The notes below the pieces were generated by a model. It was not told where the DNA came from and did not search any database. It was given only the letters and a program-made list of their open reading frames with translations. From Arcicella rigui (lineage in GTDB: Bacteria > Bacteroidota > Bacteroidia > Cytophagales > Spirosomataceae), in assembly GCF_034929435.1 (NCBI RefSeq), contig NZ_JAYFUM010000001.1, positions 1 to 64,000 on the forward strand: 64,000 bases of DNA. Reading direction: 5' to 3'. The translations under genes and the position numbers were made by a program. Positions 54,873-63,234 of this stretch are shown in pieces (the stretch's first letter is position 1; each line of letters begins with the position of its first letter).

Positions 54873-55466
54873 TTATGGTAAACTTTTCACATTCAGTACA
54901 CCTGTTACTTTCCGAAGTTTATAATCAGTAAAATCTTGATTTGAGTCCATTCCTACACCGTGTAATACTTGCTGAGGCGTTTTTACATCTACGGGCTTAT
55001 CTGTATAAATTTTCTTGTTATCCACATTCCAGTACAGTTCGTCTGTTTCCAGTACTTCTTGTTTTACTTGGTTGTTAATAACCACACGCCCCATGATATG
55101 ATACACATTTTTAATTCTGATGTATCGTGCCGAATCACTTCTTAATGTCGTGCTATTATTGCCAAATTTGTCGAAAAAGAAAACCCGAACTTCATGTGGA
55201 TATACTTTATCTTCATTAGGCATGGTCAGTTGGCTTTCTGTGGACATTTTCACAACCATTCGGGCGGAGTCGGAGTACACCATATTTACGCCATAAACTT
55301 CTGAAAGTGGGCCATTATAAGTTTTTCTGTCCATGACCTTTTTTTCTTCTTTGCAGGCCGTAAGTATTAAAAATAATACAATACAAGGCCCTAAAACAGA
55401 TTTGACAACTCGGAACTGAGTTGTCAAATCTGTTTTATACTTTATGATATTTTGTAAAAGCTTCAT
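54873..55466 (-). CDS. lptC: LPS export periplasmic protein LptC
   Basis: From the ATG at 55466 (MKLLQNIIKYK) the product is 197 residues with a hydrophobic anchor ending in a lipobox-like LILTACKE and the LptC-type beta-jellyroll (SEVYGVNMVYSDSARMVVKM, HIMGRVVI, GVGMDSNQDFTDYKLRKVTG). LptC bridges LptBFG to LptA in LPS transport. The frame is open to 55517 but that start overlaps the neighbour. A perfect 20-bp palindrome (55392-55437) lies in frame between the start and the anchor and codes for the residues KTDLTTQFRVVKSVL, so the N-terminus is unusual. It is downstream of coaX and an outer-membrane protein gene. Confidence 0.85.
   Translation of the reverse strand: MKLLQNIIKYKTDLTTQFRVVKSVLGPCIVLFLILTACKEEKKVMDRKTYNGPLSEVYGVNMVYSDSARMVVKMSTESQLTMPNEDKVYPHEVRVFFFDKFGNNSTTLRSDSARYIRIKNVYHIMGRVVINNQVKQEVLETDELYWNVDNKKIYTDKPVDVKTPQQVLHGVGMDSNQDFTDYKLRKVTGVLNVKSLP
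55392..55437. repeat. Perfect palindromic element inside the lptC coding region
   Basis: Bases 55392-55411 and 55418-55437 are exact reverse complements (20 bp, TAAAACAGATTTGACAACTC) around the loop GGAACT. The element is 46 bp, keeps the lptC frame and resembles REP-like palindromes of the GATTTGACAAC type that are often intergenic in Bacteroidota. Confidence 0.85.
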
Positions 55467-55479
55467 ATTGAAAATAATA

Positions 55480-56799
55480 TTAATCAATTTTTGGCTTGCG
55501 GAACCAGTAGAAATCACCCAATGAGAAACCTACGACCACTTTGTTATATACTTCTTCTAAGCCATTGGTTGCCAAAACACCTCTTTTACCTCTTACAAAA
55601 CCAATATTAATGTATGAAATAGTTCTGAGTGGTAAAGAAACACCAACCGAGAAACTCATGTCTTTTGCAGGCTCGCCACCGTTTAATGAATACGGAGACT
55701 GTGTGTAATTTGCACCTACACGGTACATTACGTGATTGAAATATCCAGAAATAGCATCAAACTGAGGAATGTACTCTGCCCCAACGGCTACGGTATAAGC
55801 GTCTTTTAAATTATCCGAACTACCACTTACATTACTGAATCCCGACCATTTGGTAGTAGAGTAATCTAATGAAACCAATAATTTACCCGGTTTTTCAAGA
55901 CTGATTCCTACTTTATAATTGGCAGGAAGTTTTACATTTCCATTAGTTTGTTCGAGTGTATCAGCATTGATAAGCGTAATGCCCGACGAATCATAAATAT
56001 CAAAACTTTTAAAGCTTTTAGTTTTAACATTTTGTGCAAAATCTGCCGTTGCACCAATATTCAAGAAATAATCTTTACTAATTTTTGGTCTCCAAGCATA
56101 GCCTAATTTAAAATGTACGCCACTATAATTGGTTCTATTGGCTAAAGTTACTTGATAACGCTGTGCATCATTGAAGTTTTGAGTAACTACATTTCGGTTG
56201 ATAACCCCAAAGATTAAAGAACTTTCTAAGCCAATTGCCATGTTTTTTCCTAACTTGAAACCATTGCTTACTACGGCTTTGTTAAGTCCGCCACTACCGC
56301 TATAAGTATAAGTGATACTATCTGTACCCAAAATGTTACTTTTTCTTGAAGCTACCGTTTTATAGTCAACAGTACTGTATGGAGTAAGCCCTAAAGCAAG
56401 CGTCCATTTTGGCGAAGCAGGGAGTGCTAAAAAAATTGGGCCAATCGTTCCAGAATATGTCCCCGAACGCTGTGCCGTATTCTGCATAGATTTAAACTCT
56501 GTATTTACCCCCATTTCAAAAACCGTATAACGGTTTCTAACTAACATGGCAGGGTTTAGCGTATTGATATAAAGTCCGTTTGAACTGGCAACCCCCAAAC
56601 CGCCAGACATAGAGTTGACAGCTGTTCCGCCATTGTAAACTTCACCAACACCTAAAAAAGAATAAGGAGAGTTAGTTTCTTGTGAGTATGATTGAAAAGC
56701 CGAAAAGCAGCAGAAAGCAAGAACCCAAAAGTGTTTGAAAAATAGAGAGCTTTTGCTCGTTGGTTTGAAATTTGAAATACTATTTATTTTGTTCGACAT
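55480..56799 (-). CDS. Outer-membrane beta-barrel protein, unknown function
   Basis: The protein has 439 residues with a signal peptide (to about 40; FFKHFWVLAFCCFSAFQSYS) and a predicted beta-barrel (SPYSFLGVGEVYNGGTAVNS, GLGVASSNGLYINTLNPAML) resembling FadL/PorV-type proteins. The last strand ends VVVGFSLGDFYWFRKPKID. The first 20 bases overlap the end of coaX, so the two are coupled. lptC follows. The context suggests a role in envelope biogenesis, but the ligand is unknown. Confidence 0.82.
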   Translation of the reverse strand: MSNKINSISNFKPTSKSSLFFKHFWVLAFCCFSAFQSYSQETNSPYSFLGVGEVYNGGTAVNSMSGGLGVASSNGLYINTLNPAMLVRNRYTVFEMGVNTEFKSMQNTAQRSGTYSGTIGPIFLALPASPKWTLALGLTPYSTVDYKTVASRKSNILGTDSITYTYSGSGGLNKAVVSNGFKLGKNMAIGLESSLIFGVINRNVVTQNFNDAQRYQVTLANRTNYSGVHFKLGYAWRPKISKDYFLNIGATADFAQNVKTKSFKSFDIYDSSGITLINADTLEQTNGNVKLPANYKVGISLEKPGKLLVSLDYSTTKWSGFSNVSGSSDNLKDAYTVAVGAEYIPQFDAISGYFNHVMYRVGANYTQSPYSLNGGEPAKDMSFSVGVSLPLRTISYINIGFVRGKRGVLATNGLEEVYNKVVVGFSLGDFYWFRKPKID

Positions 56800-57508
56800 T
56801 ATATTCTAAAATTCTGTTAAGTCCAATCAGCACTAACTCTGGAATTACAAAGTTCGGGTATTTTATGCGGTTTGCAAAGAATGTAGCATCGCCCCCGCAC
56901 AAAATGACGTTAATTTTTGTTAAAACTTTCTGGTATTCTTCAATAAAACCGTTCATTTCAGCACAAATTCCGTTCATTACGCCACTTTGCATGGCGTGTT
57001 TTGTACTCTTTCCGATGATACTTGGCAAGGCTTCGGGTTCTAATAACGGCAAACGTTGGGTAAAAGTATTCATTGCCTTGAATCGCATATTTACGCCCGG
57101 CGAAATAATTCCGCCGTGAAATTGTTCGGAAGTATCCACTAAATCGTAGGTAATACAAGTACCCATATCGATAATCATCGCATTTTCGGATGGGAATACT
57201 ACTCTTGCACCAACGCCAGCCGCAATGCGGTCTGCACCGAGTGTTTCGGGAGTATCGTAAAGCTTGACGAGCGGTACGGGTGTTGTATTTTTTAACAGAA
57301 AAATTTGAGCATCAATGTCAGCAAAATCTTCTTTGAGTTGTTCTTCTGAATAACTAACAGATGAAACAATAATACGCTCTGGATTGACGGATTTTACATA
57401 CTTTTGTAAATCTGAATACGTAAATTTCCAATGTATTTCTAAGCATTTCCCTTGGTGGAAAAGACCCGTTTTTGCAAAAGTATTGCCCAAATCAATGGCT
57501 AAATTCAT
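56780..57508 (-). CDS. coaX: Type III pantothenate kinase
   Basis: CoaX phosphorylates pantothenate in the first step of coenzyme A synthesis. The protein (242 residues) has the ATP-binding DLGNTFAKTGLF, the GADRIAAGVGA motif, IDMGTCITYDLV and GGIISPGVNMRFKAM. These are the family signatures. It leads the coaX-omp-lptC unit. Confidence 0.94.
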   Translation of the reverse strand: MNLAIDLGNTFAKTGLFHQGKCLEIHWKFTYSDLQKYVKSVNPERIIVSSVSYSEEQLKEDFADIDAQIFLLKNTTPVPLVKLYDTPETLGADRIAAGVGARVVFPSENAMIIDMGTCITYDLVDTSEQFHGGIISPGVNMRFKAMNTFTQRLPLLEPEALPSIIGKSTKHAMQSGVMNGICAEMNGFIEEYQKVLTKINVILCGGDATFFANRIKYPNFVIPELVLIGLNRILEYNVEQNK

Positions 57509-57632
57509 GAGTATAAAGCGTGGAAAACATAAAATGAATACAAGATTTTATCGTTCTGACAAAGGAATGTTTTCGGCAAAACACCAATTCGTTATCACGA
57601 TTATTGCATATTAAACCCAAAAATTAAATAGT

Positions 57633-58703
57633 ATGGAATTCTTACAAACTGAAATTCTTGAAAATAAAGTTAGTGATATTCTCTGGTTTATCGGTATTCT
57701 AAGCTACGGACTCCTGTTGAAGCGGTTGCTTTCGGTTCTTTTCACCAAAATACTTTATCGTTTTATCAAACATGACTCCGTTTCGATTCAGACTTGTATC
57801 GATATGCTCGGAAAGCCCGTCGAGCTATTTATAGTGTTGATGATTGTTAGTTCGAGTGCTTTTTATCTTCATTTCCCTAATGCTTGGAACTTAGAATCGC
57901 CCGAAAATTTCGGATTGAAAATGATTCTTTCAAAGGGTTTTCAATGCTTGATTATCATTTCGATCAACTGGATACTTGTAAGAGTTATCAAATTTATTTC
58001 ACTTATTTTTCAGGAAAGAGCCGCTTTAACCGAAACAAAATTAGATGACCAATTCGTCCCATTTTTTAAAGATTTGGTGATTCTGCTGGTTTCAACGCTT
58101 TCATTTTTTCTGATACTTGGCGTTGTTTTTAAAATAGATGTAGTTGCTTTAGTAACTGGGCTTGGTATCGGAGGACTTGCGATTGCCCTTGCTGCTAAAG
58201 AAACTTTAGAAAACCTTTTTGCTTCGCTTACGATTTTTGTAGATTTCCCTTTTGTGGTGGGCGATTCTATCCAAATTGATAAAGTAGCAGGTGATGTAGA
58301 AAAAATTGGTTTCAGAAGTACCCGAATCCGTACCGCAGACGGAAGTTTAGTAACCATTCCCAATCGTTTACTCACGGCTCAGGCTTTAGAAAACATGAGT
58401 TCTCGCCAATTCAGACGAGCAAAGTATCATGTGAAATTACAGATAGAAACGTCTTCTGAAACTGTTTATAAAATCGTACACGAAATACAAGAAGAAGTAG
58501 TAAAGCACGAAAAAATATACAAAACCGACCCCGGTGTAACTCGTTTTGAAGGTTTTGGCGAAGGCTCTTTAGATATTTTAGTTTCATACAATGTGGCAGG
58601 GAATAATGCTGCGGTGTTGAATGCTACCAAAGAGGAAATCAATTATAAAATCATTGAAATTGTAGAGAGAAATGGGGCAAAATTTGCCAATCCAGTGCGT
58701 TGA
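57633..58703 (+). CDS. Mechanosensitive ion channel, MscS family
   Basis: The protein (356 residues) has about four N-terminal helices, a pore-lining helix rich in Gly/Ala (VALVTGLGIGGLAIALAAKE), the MscS beta domain (FVVGDSIQIDKVAGDVEKIG, STRIRTADGSLVTIPNRLL) and a C-terminal alpha-beta domain. It protects the cell on osmotic downshift by opening under membrane tension. Monocistronic. Confidence 0.92.
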   Translation: MEFLQTEILENKVSDILWFIGILSYGLLLKRLLSVLFTKILYRFIKHDSVSIQTCIDMLGKPVELFIVLMIVSSSAFYLHFPNAWNLESPENFGLKMILSKGFQCLIIISINWILVRVIKFISLIFQERAALTETKLDDQFVPFFKDLVILLVSTLSFFLILGVVFKIDVVALVTGLGIGGLAIALAAKETLENLFASLTIFVDFPFVVGDSIQIDKVAGDVEKIGFRSTRIRTADGSLVTIPNRLLTAQALENMSSRQFRRAKYHVKLQIETSSETVYKIVHEIQEEVVKHEKIYKTDPGVTRFEGFGEGSLDILVSYNVAGNNAAVLNATKEEINYKIIEIVERNGAKFANPVR

Positions 58704-58832
58704 TGAGTGGAAAAAGGTTGTTTTATTACTTCAAGATATTTATCTGTCTGAAATTTGTTAATTGTTTGTCTTTCAGTAAATTGACAAAAATAAGATGCCC
58801 AAAATTATTGTAAGTACTTAATTCCAAAAACA

Positions 58833-59840
58833 ATGAGAAAAATTATATCAACTTTACTAATCTTTTGTACGATGTCCGCAATCTCCGCTCAAGTACCTTA
58901 TCCAACTTTGGGGAAAATAACCCAATTCGACCCAGCCTTAAAAACACTTATTTCAACAGATGCCAAAATTGAAGTATTGGCATCGGGCTATATCTGGACA
59001 GAAGGCCCCGTGTGGTTGAAAGAAAGTAATTCATTGCTTTTTTCGGATGTGCCAGCCAATACCATTTATCATTGGAATGAAAACGAAGGCATAAAAGTAT
59101 TTTTGAAACCTTCGGGCTATACTGGACTTGGCCCTTATAGCGAAGAACCCGGAAGTAATGGTTTAATCATCAATCAAAAAGGAGAATTGGTAGCTTGCGA
59201 ACATGGCGATAGACGGGTAAGTGCAATGCCACTAACAAGTGGAGGTAAACGTACTTTGGTAGATAATTTTCAAGGAAAAAGATTTAATAGTCCCAATGAT
59301 ATTGTTCAACATTCGAGCGGAACTTATTATTTTACCGACCCGCCTTATGGCTTGCCTAATAAGCAAGACGATGCCAGCCGTGAACTTGATTTTGGCGTGT
59401 ATCGTATCGCTACGGATGGAAAAGTTACTTTAGTTGCCAACGATTTGGTACGTCCGAATGGTTTGGCTTTTTCACCAGACGAGAAAACACTCTACGTGGC
59501 TCAGTCGGACAATGACAGAGCTATTTATATGGCATACCCTGTAAAACCAGACGGTACTTTAGAAAAAGGAAGCGTATTTTTCGATGCAACCCCGATATTA
59601 AAAGAAGGGCCGTTCAGTGGTTTGCCCGATGGCATGAAAATCGACAAAAAAGGAAATTTATTCGCTACTGGGCCGGGAGGAGTATTGATAATTTCGCCAG
59701 AAGGAAAACTTTTGGGGCGTATCGAAACGGGTTTGGGTACTGCCAATTGTGCTTGGGGAAATGATGGTTCAACGCTGTATATCACTGCCAAAAATTATCT
59801 TTGTAGAGTGCGAACCCTTACAAAAGGTATAGGATTTTAA
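58833..59840 (+). CDS. SMP-30/gluconolactonase family exported protein
   Basis: The product has 335 residues with a signal peptide (to about 19) and a six-bladed propeller of the SMP-30/gluconolactonase/LRE-like type. Motifs are WTEGPVWL with a metal-binding Glu, FNSPNDIV, FTDPPYGLP, and RPNGLAFSPDEKTLYV. It probably hydrolyses a sugar lactone or similar compound in the periplasm. It stands alone and is followed by a convergent terminator. Confidence 0.88.
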   Translation: MRKIISTLLIFCTMSAISAQVPYPTLGKITQFDPALKTLISTDAKIEVLASGYIWTEGPVWLKESNSLLFSDVPANTIYHWNENEGIKVFLKPSGYTGLGPYSEEPGSNGLIINQKGELVACEHGDRRVSAMPLTSGGKRTLVDNFQGKRFNSPNDIVQHSSGTYYFTDPPYGLPNKQDDASRELDFGVYRIATDGKVTLVANDLVRPNGLAFSPDEKTLYVAQSDNDRAIYMAYPVKPDGTLEKGSVFFDATPILKEGPFSGLPDGMKIDKKGNLFATGPGGVLIISPEGKLLGRIETGLGTANCAWGNDGSTLYITAKNYLCRVRTLTKGIGF

Positions 59841-59842
59841 AA

Positions 59843-59879
59843 AATAGGCTTACAATCCACCTCCGATTGTAAGCCTATT
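59843..59879. terminator. Bidirectional terminator between SMP-30 and outer-membrane protein genes
   Basis: A perfect 15-bp stem, AATAGGCTTACAATC (59843-59857) with its complement at 59865-59879, has a 7-nt loop. It lies in the 42-bp gap of two converging genes. Confidence 0.85.
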
Positions 59880-59882
59880 AGC

Positions 59883-60512
59883 TTAAAATAAGTACAATAC
59901 ACCAAAACCAGTATAGTTTGAGATATTTCCAGAAACATTTAAACTATGTGAATTTTGTGTATAATTGTCGTTGTCTGCATGAAAGTACGTATAACCAAGG
60001 TCGAGTTGTCCTAAACTTAAATTCAGCATCAAGTTATTTTTTACTTGGTAAACAAAGTTCAGCGGCGACAGATTGACACCCGCCGTAGCACCACTGATAC
60101 TTGATTCGAGCGTATTGTTGACACTTGTCCCCCAAAGACCTGCCAACGAAAAAGTAGATTTTGGAGCGATATAAAATTGATTAAAAATCTTTACAAATTT
60201 GCCAAATTGTACGGCTGGGCCTAAAGTATATTGTTTGAAAGTATTTTCGTCTTCAATTTGCGAACGAATCCCAAGCGTGATACCATAGGCGATATAAGTA
60301 TTATTCTTTTTGATTCTGCCCGTCAAAAAATTTAAGTTGGTAGTTAAATATGAGTTTTTGAGTGTAGCCGTTGATAGTTTAGATTCATAGAAGTCATTAG
60401 TAAAACTCAAAGAAAGGTTTCCGCTGTAAATTTTTTTACCTTCTAAATCTTGTGCAGATAAAAATGAGCAAGTACAGCAAAAGAGTACAGTAATCAAGAG
60501 TATTTTTTTCAT
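59883..60512 (-). CDS. Putative outer-membrane beta-barrel protein, unknown function
   Basis: The 209-residue protein has a signal peptide (MKKILLITVLFCCTCSFLSA) and short alternating strands typical of a small barrel (IYSGNLSLSFTNDFYES, YLTTNLNFLTGRIKKNN, YIAYGITLGIRSQIED), ending NYTGFGVLYLF with a terminal Phe. It resembles no specific family that I recognise. Confidence 0.75.
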   Translation of the reverse strand: MKKILLITVLFCCTCSFLSAQDLEGKKIYSGNLSLSFTNDFYESKLSTATLKNSYLTTNLNFLTGRIKKNNTYIAYGITLGIRSQIEDENTFKQYTLGPAVQFGKFVKIFNQFYIAPKSTFSLAGLWGTSVNNTLESSISGATAGVNLSPLNFVYQVKNNLMLNLSLGQLDLGYTYFHADNDNYTQNSHSLNVSGNISNYTGFGVLYLF

Positions 60513-60617
60513 TTTATTGTTGTTTGACGTGGAGGAAAAATAGCAAGATTTTCAAGCTAATAAGTTGACTGGTAATCTGGAGGAAATAAAATAATTATTA
60601 TTTACGAATATAAAAGA

Positions 60618-60989
60618 ATGAAAACAATTTACACGATTAGCCTGCTAATTCTTTCAAATGTGTTTATGACTTTGGCTTGGTATGGGCATTTACAGTTTAA
60701 AAATATTACTTCGCTCAAAAATTTGGGCTTTTTTGCTGTCATTCTCATTAGCTGGGGTTTAGCTTTTTTTGAATATATTTTTCAAGTACCTGCTAATAAA
60801 ATAGGTTATAAAGGTAACGGTGGCCCATTTTCGATGTTTGAACTCAAAACGATTCAAGAAGCCATTTCTCTGATAGTTTTTGCTTTTATGACTACTTTCG
60901 TTTTTCGTACCGAAAAAATGGGCTGGAATCATTTAGTAGGTTTTGGCTTAATTGTACTGGCTGTTTATGTGATTTTCAGAAAATGGTAA
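60618..60989 (+). CDS. DUF486 family membrane protein
   Basis: A small membrane protein (123 residues, four helices) of the DUF486/DMT-related family: MKTIYTISLLILSNVFMTLA, WGLAFFEYIFQVPANKIGY, FSMFELKTIQEAISL. Possible transporter or half-transporter; the substrate is unknown. Confidence 0.85.
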   Translation: MKTIYTISLLILSNVFMTLAWYGHLQFKNITSLKNLGFFAVILISWGLAFFEYIFQVPANKIGYKGNGGPFSMFELKTIQEAISLIVFAFMTTFVFRTEKMGWNHLVGFGLIVLAVYVIFRKW

Positions 60990-61153
60990 GGTACTGATTT
61001 TGGATTGGGAAATTCGGATTGCGGATTTTTTTTCGTAAAATTGCTCTGTAAAGCATGATAAATTGGAAATGTATTTTTAAATGTTTTTTGAGTAAAGTAT
61101 AGAACTCAACTTGTAAAAATTACTCATCCAAGTATCAAAATTCATAATGACCA

Positions 61154-62113
61154 ATGGTTTCAAGAGAAAAAATAAAGCTGGTTTTTGAAGAAATGGGCAG
61201 AGTAGTGGTTGGGCATGAAAAATTGACGAACCGATTACTGATTGGACTTTTCACGGGCGGACACGTACTGTTGGAAGGTGTACCCGGACTTGCAAAAACT
61301 TTGTCTGTCAATACTTTATCCAAAATTCTTAAACTCGACTTTCACCGTATTCAATTTACCCCCGATTTACTTCCTGCCGATTTGATTGGAACGATGATTT
61401 ACAGTAGAAAATCAGATGATTTTGAAGTAAAAAAAGGGCCTGTTTTTGCTAACATTATTCTTGCCGATGAAGTAAACCGAGCTCCCGCTAAAGTACAATC
61501 TGCCTTGTTGGAAGCCATGCAAGAAAAACAAGTAACCATCGGCGACTATACTTATCCGCTTGATAAACCATTTTTGGTACTGGCAACCCAAAACCCCGTT
61601 GAACAAGAAGGAACGTTTCCACTACCTGAGGCACAGGTTGACAGATTTATGCTAAAAGTATTTGTGGATTATTTGAATAAAGAGCAAGAGTTGGAGGTAA
61701 TGCGGAAGATGTCGAACATGGATTTTAATTATCAGCCACAGGCAATTCTTGATAAAGACGATATTTTTAAAATCAAAAAAGAAATTAATGATATTACGAT
61801 TTCAGAAACTTTAGAACGCTATATCATTGAATTGATTTTTGCCACACGAAAACCGGGCGATTATGGTTTGAGAGAAGAAGCTCGCTATGTACAGTTCGGT
61901 GCTTCGCCAAGGGCGAGTATCAACCTGAATTTAGCGGCGAAAGTATTAGCGTATTTAGACGGAAGAGATTACGTTTTACCAGAAGACATCAAGGAAATTG
62001 CACCAGACGTACTAAACCATAGAATTATGCTGAATTATGAAGCAGAAGCCGACGGAATCACAACGATGCAAGTAATAGACACTATTTTGCGAAGAGTAGC
62101 GATTGGTAGATAA
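61154..62113 (+). CDS. MoxR-family AAA+ ATPase
   Basis: The protein (319 residues) has the Walker A motif GVPGLAKT (42-49), Walker B ILADEVNRAP, and the ATQNPVEQEGTFPLPEAQVDRF segment. MoxR ATPases act as chaperones for metalloproteins and VWA-domain proteins. The next genes usually encode DUF58 and VWA (BatA/B) proteins; here a convergent EamA gene follows, so the MoxR gene is separated from its partners and from batD. Confidence 0.92.
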   Translation: MVSREKIKLVFEEMGRVVVGHEKLTNRLLIGLFTGGHVLLEGVPGLAKTLSVNTLSKILKLDFHRIQFTPDLLPADLIGTMIYSRKSDDFEVKKGPVFANIILADEVNRAPAKVQSALLEAMQEKQVTIGDYTYPLDKPFLVLATQNPVEQEGTFPLPEAQVDRFMLKVFVDYLNKEQELEVMRKMSNMDFNYQPQAILDKDDIFKIKKEINDITISETLERYIIELIFATRKPGDYGLREEARYVQFGASPRASINLNLAAKVLAYLDGRDYVLPEDIKEIAPDVLNHRIMLNYEAEADGITTMQVIDTILRRVAIGR

Positions 62114-62116
62114 TCA

Positions 62117-62150
62117 AAAGGGGATGATTGTACAATCATCCCTTTTTTTT
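62117..62150. terminator. Terminator between moxR and the EamA transporter gene
   Basis: GGGATGATTG (62121-62130) pairs with CAATCATCCC (62133-62142) and is followed by eight T residues on the plus strand. The A-run on the left serves the minus strand. Confidence 0.88.
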
Positions 62151-63030
62151 ATGCGATTCTTTTTTTCAAAATTGGATACGCCAACACCGCCGCCAAAATT
62201 ACGAAAGTACCTAAGTAAAAGCCCAACGTCATGCGTTCTTTTTCGCCAAAGATAACAAAGGCTAAAATGATACCGTAAACGGGTTCAAGATTTAACGTAA
62301 GGTTGAAAGTAAAAGCCGAAAACTTTTTGATTAATTCCACGCTTTCGGCAAAAGCATACACCGTACAAACAATAGCAAGAATCATCAGCCAGAGCCAATC
62401 GTATCCCTGTGGAATGATTTTTAGGTTTTCTTCGCCAAAAAAGAATAAGTACACTACGGGGAAAAAAGTAAAAATAGCCGACCCCATCATTTCGTACAGC
62501 GTGATAACTTGTGGCGTATAATGTTTAGAAAAACGATTGTTGATAACGGAAAATAAAGCACTCAGAAATGCCGAAAATATTGCTATCAACAAGCCAGCAA
62601 GATGACTAAATTCAAACAGAAAAATCAAATATAAACCCACAATCGTCAGTAGTCCTAAGCCTACTTCAACCAACTGTATTTTTCTTTTATTCCAAATAGG
62701 TTCAATAAAGCTCGTCCAGAGTGAAGTCGTAGAAAGTCCAGCCAAACAAATAGCTACCGTCGAGATTTTAGCAGCATAAAAGAAAGTAAACCAATGGAGG
62801 GCAATCATTCCGCCCATAAGCAATAGTTGGCCAATAATTTTGGGAGGAACTTTATAAGGAATTTTCTTTACAGAAAAGTATAAAAACAGCCCCAAAGCCG
62901 CCAAAAAAGTCCTGAAAAAAACCACACTTAGCGAATGCACCGAAATCAATGCCCCAAGTATTGCGGTAAAACCAGCAATCAGAACCACAAAGTGAAGTTG
63001 TAAATAATCTTTTACGCTGTTTGTTTTCAT
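62149..63030 (-). CDS. EamA/DMT-family transporter
   Basis: The protein (293 residues, ten helices in two EamA repeats) is a drug/metabolite transporter. The N-terminal repeat contains HFVVLIAGFTAILGALI and WFTFFYAAKISTVAICLAGLSTT; the second contains NNRFSKHYTPQVITLYEMMG and NLEPVYGIILAFVIFGEKE. It may export amino acids or similar metabolites. Confidence 0.88.
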   Translation of the reverse strand: MKTNSVKDYLQLHFVVLIAGFTAILGALISVHSLSVVFFRTFLAALGLFLYFSVKKIPYKVPPKIIGQLLLMGGMIALHWFTFFYAAKISTVAICLAGLSTTSLWTSFIEPIWNKRKIQLVEVGLGLLTIVGLYLIFLFEFSHLAGLLIAIFSAFLSALFSVINNRFSKHYTPQVITLYEMMGSAIFTFFPVVYLFFFGEENLKIIPQGYDWLWLMILAIVCTVYAFAESVELIKKFSAFTFNLTLNLEPVYGIILAFVIFGEKERMTLGFYLGTFVILAAVLAYPILKKRIA

Positions 63031-63234
63031 GAAGTATTAGGAGTTGTGAATTAAAGAGCATTTTTCAATGCCATACTCATAACTTAATTGGTACTGACGA
63101 ATTTAAAATGTTACTGTTGATTTGGGATTTCTGAATGTTGATAAAAGGGTTTTGTTTTTAATGAAATACTTCTAAAAAAATCGTTCAATTAATCCGACAT
63201 CCAATATCAAACATCCTACATTACGAACTCTCAC

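Noticed and set aside
38265..62113. A functional bat operon made of batD and the MoxR gene
   Set aside because: The two genes are 21 kb apart with opposite strands, and no batA, batB, batC, batE or DUF58 gene is in the window.
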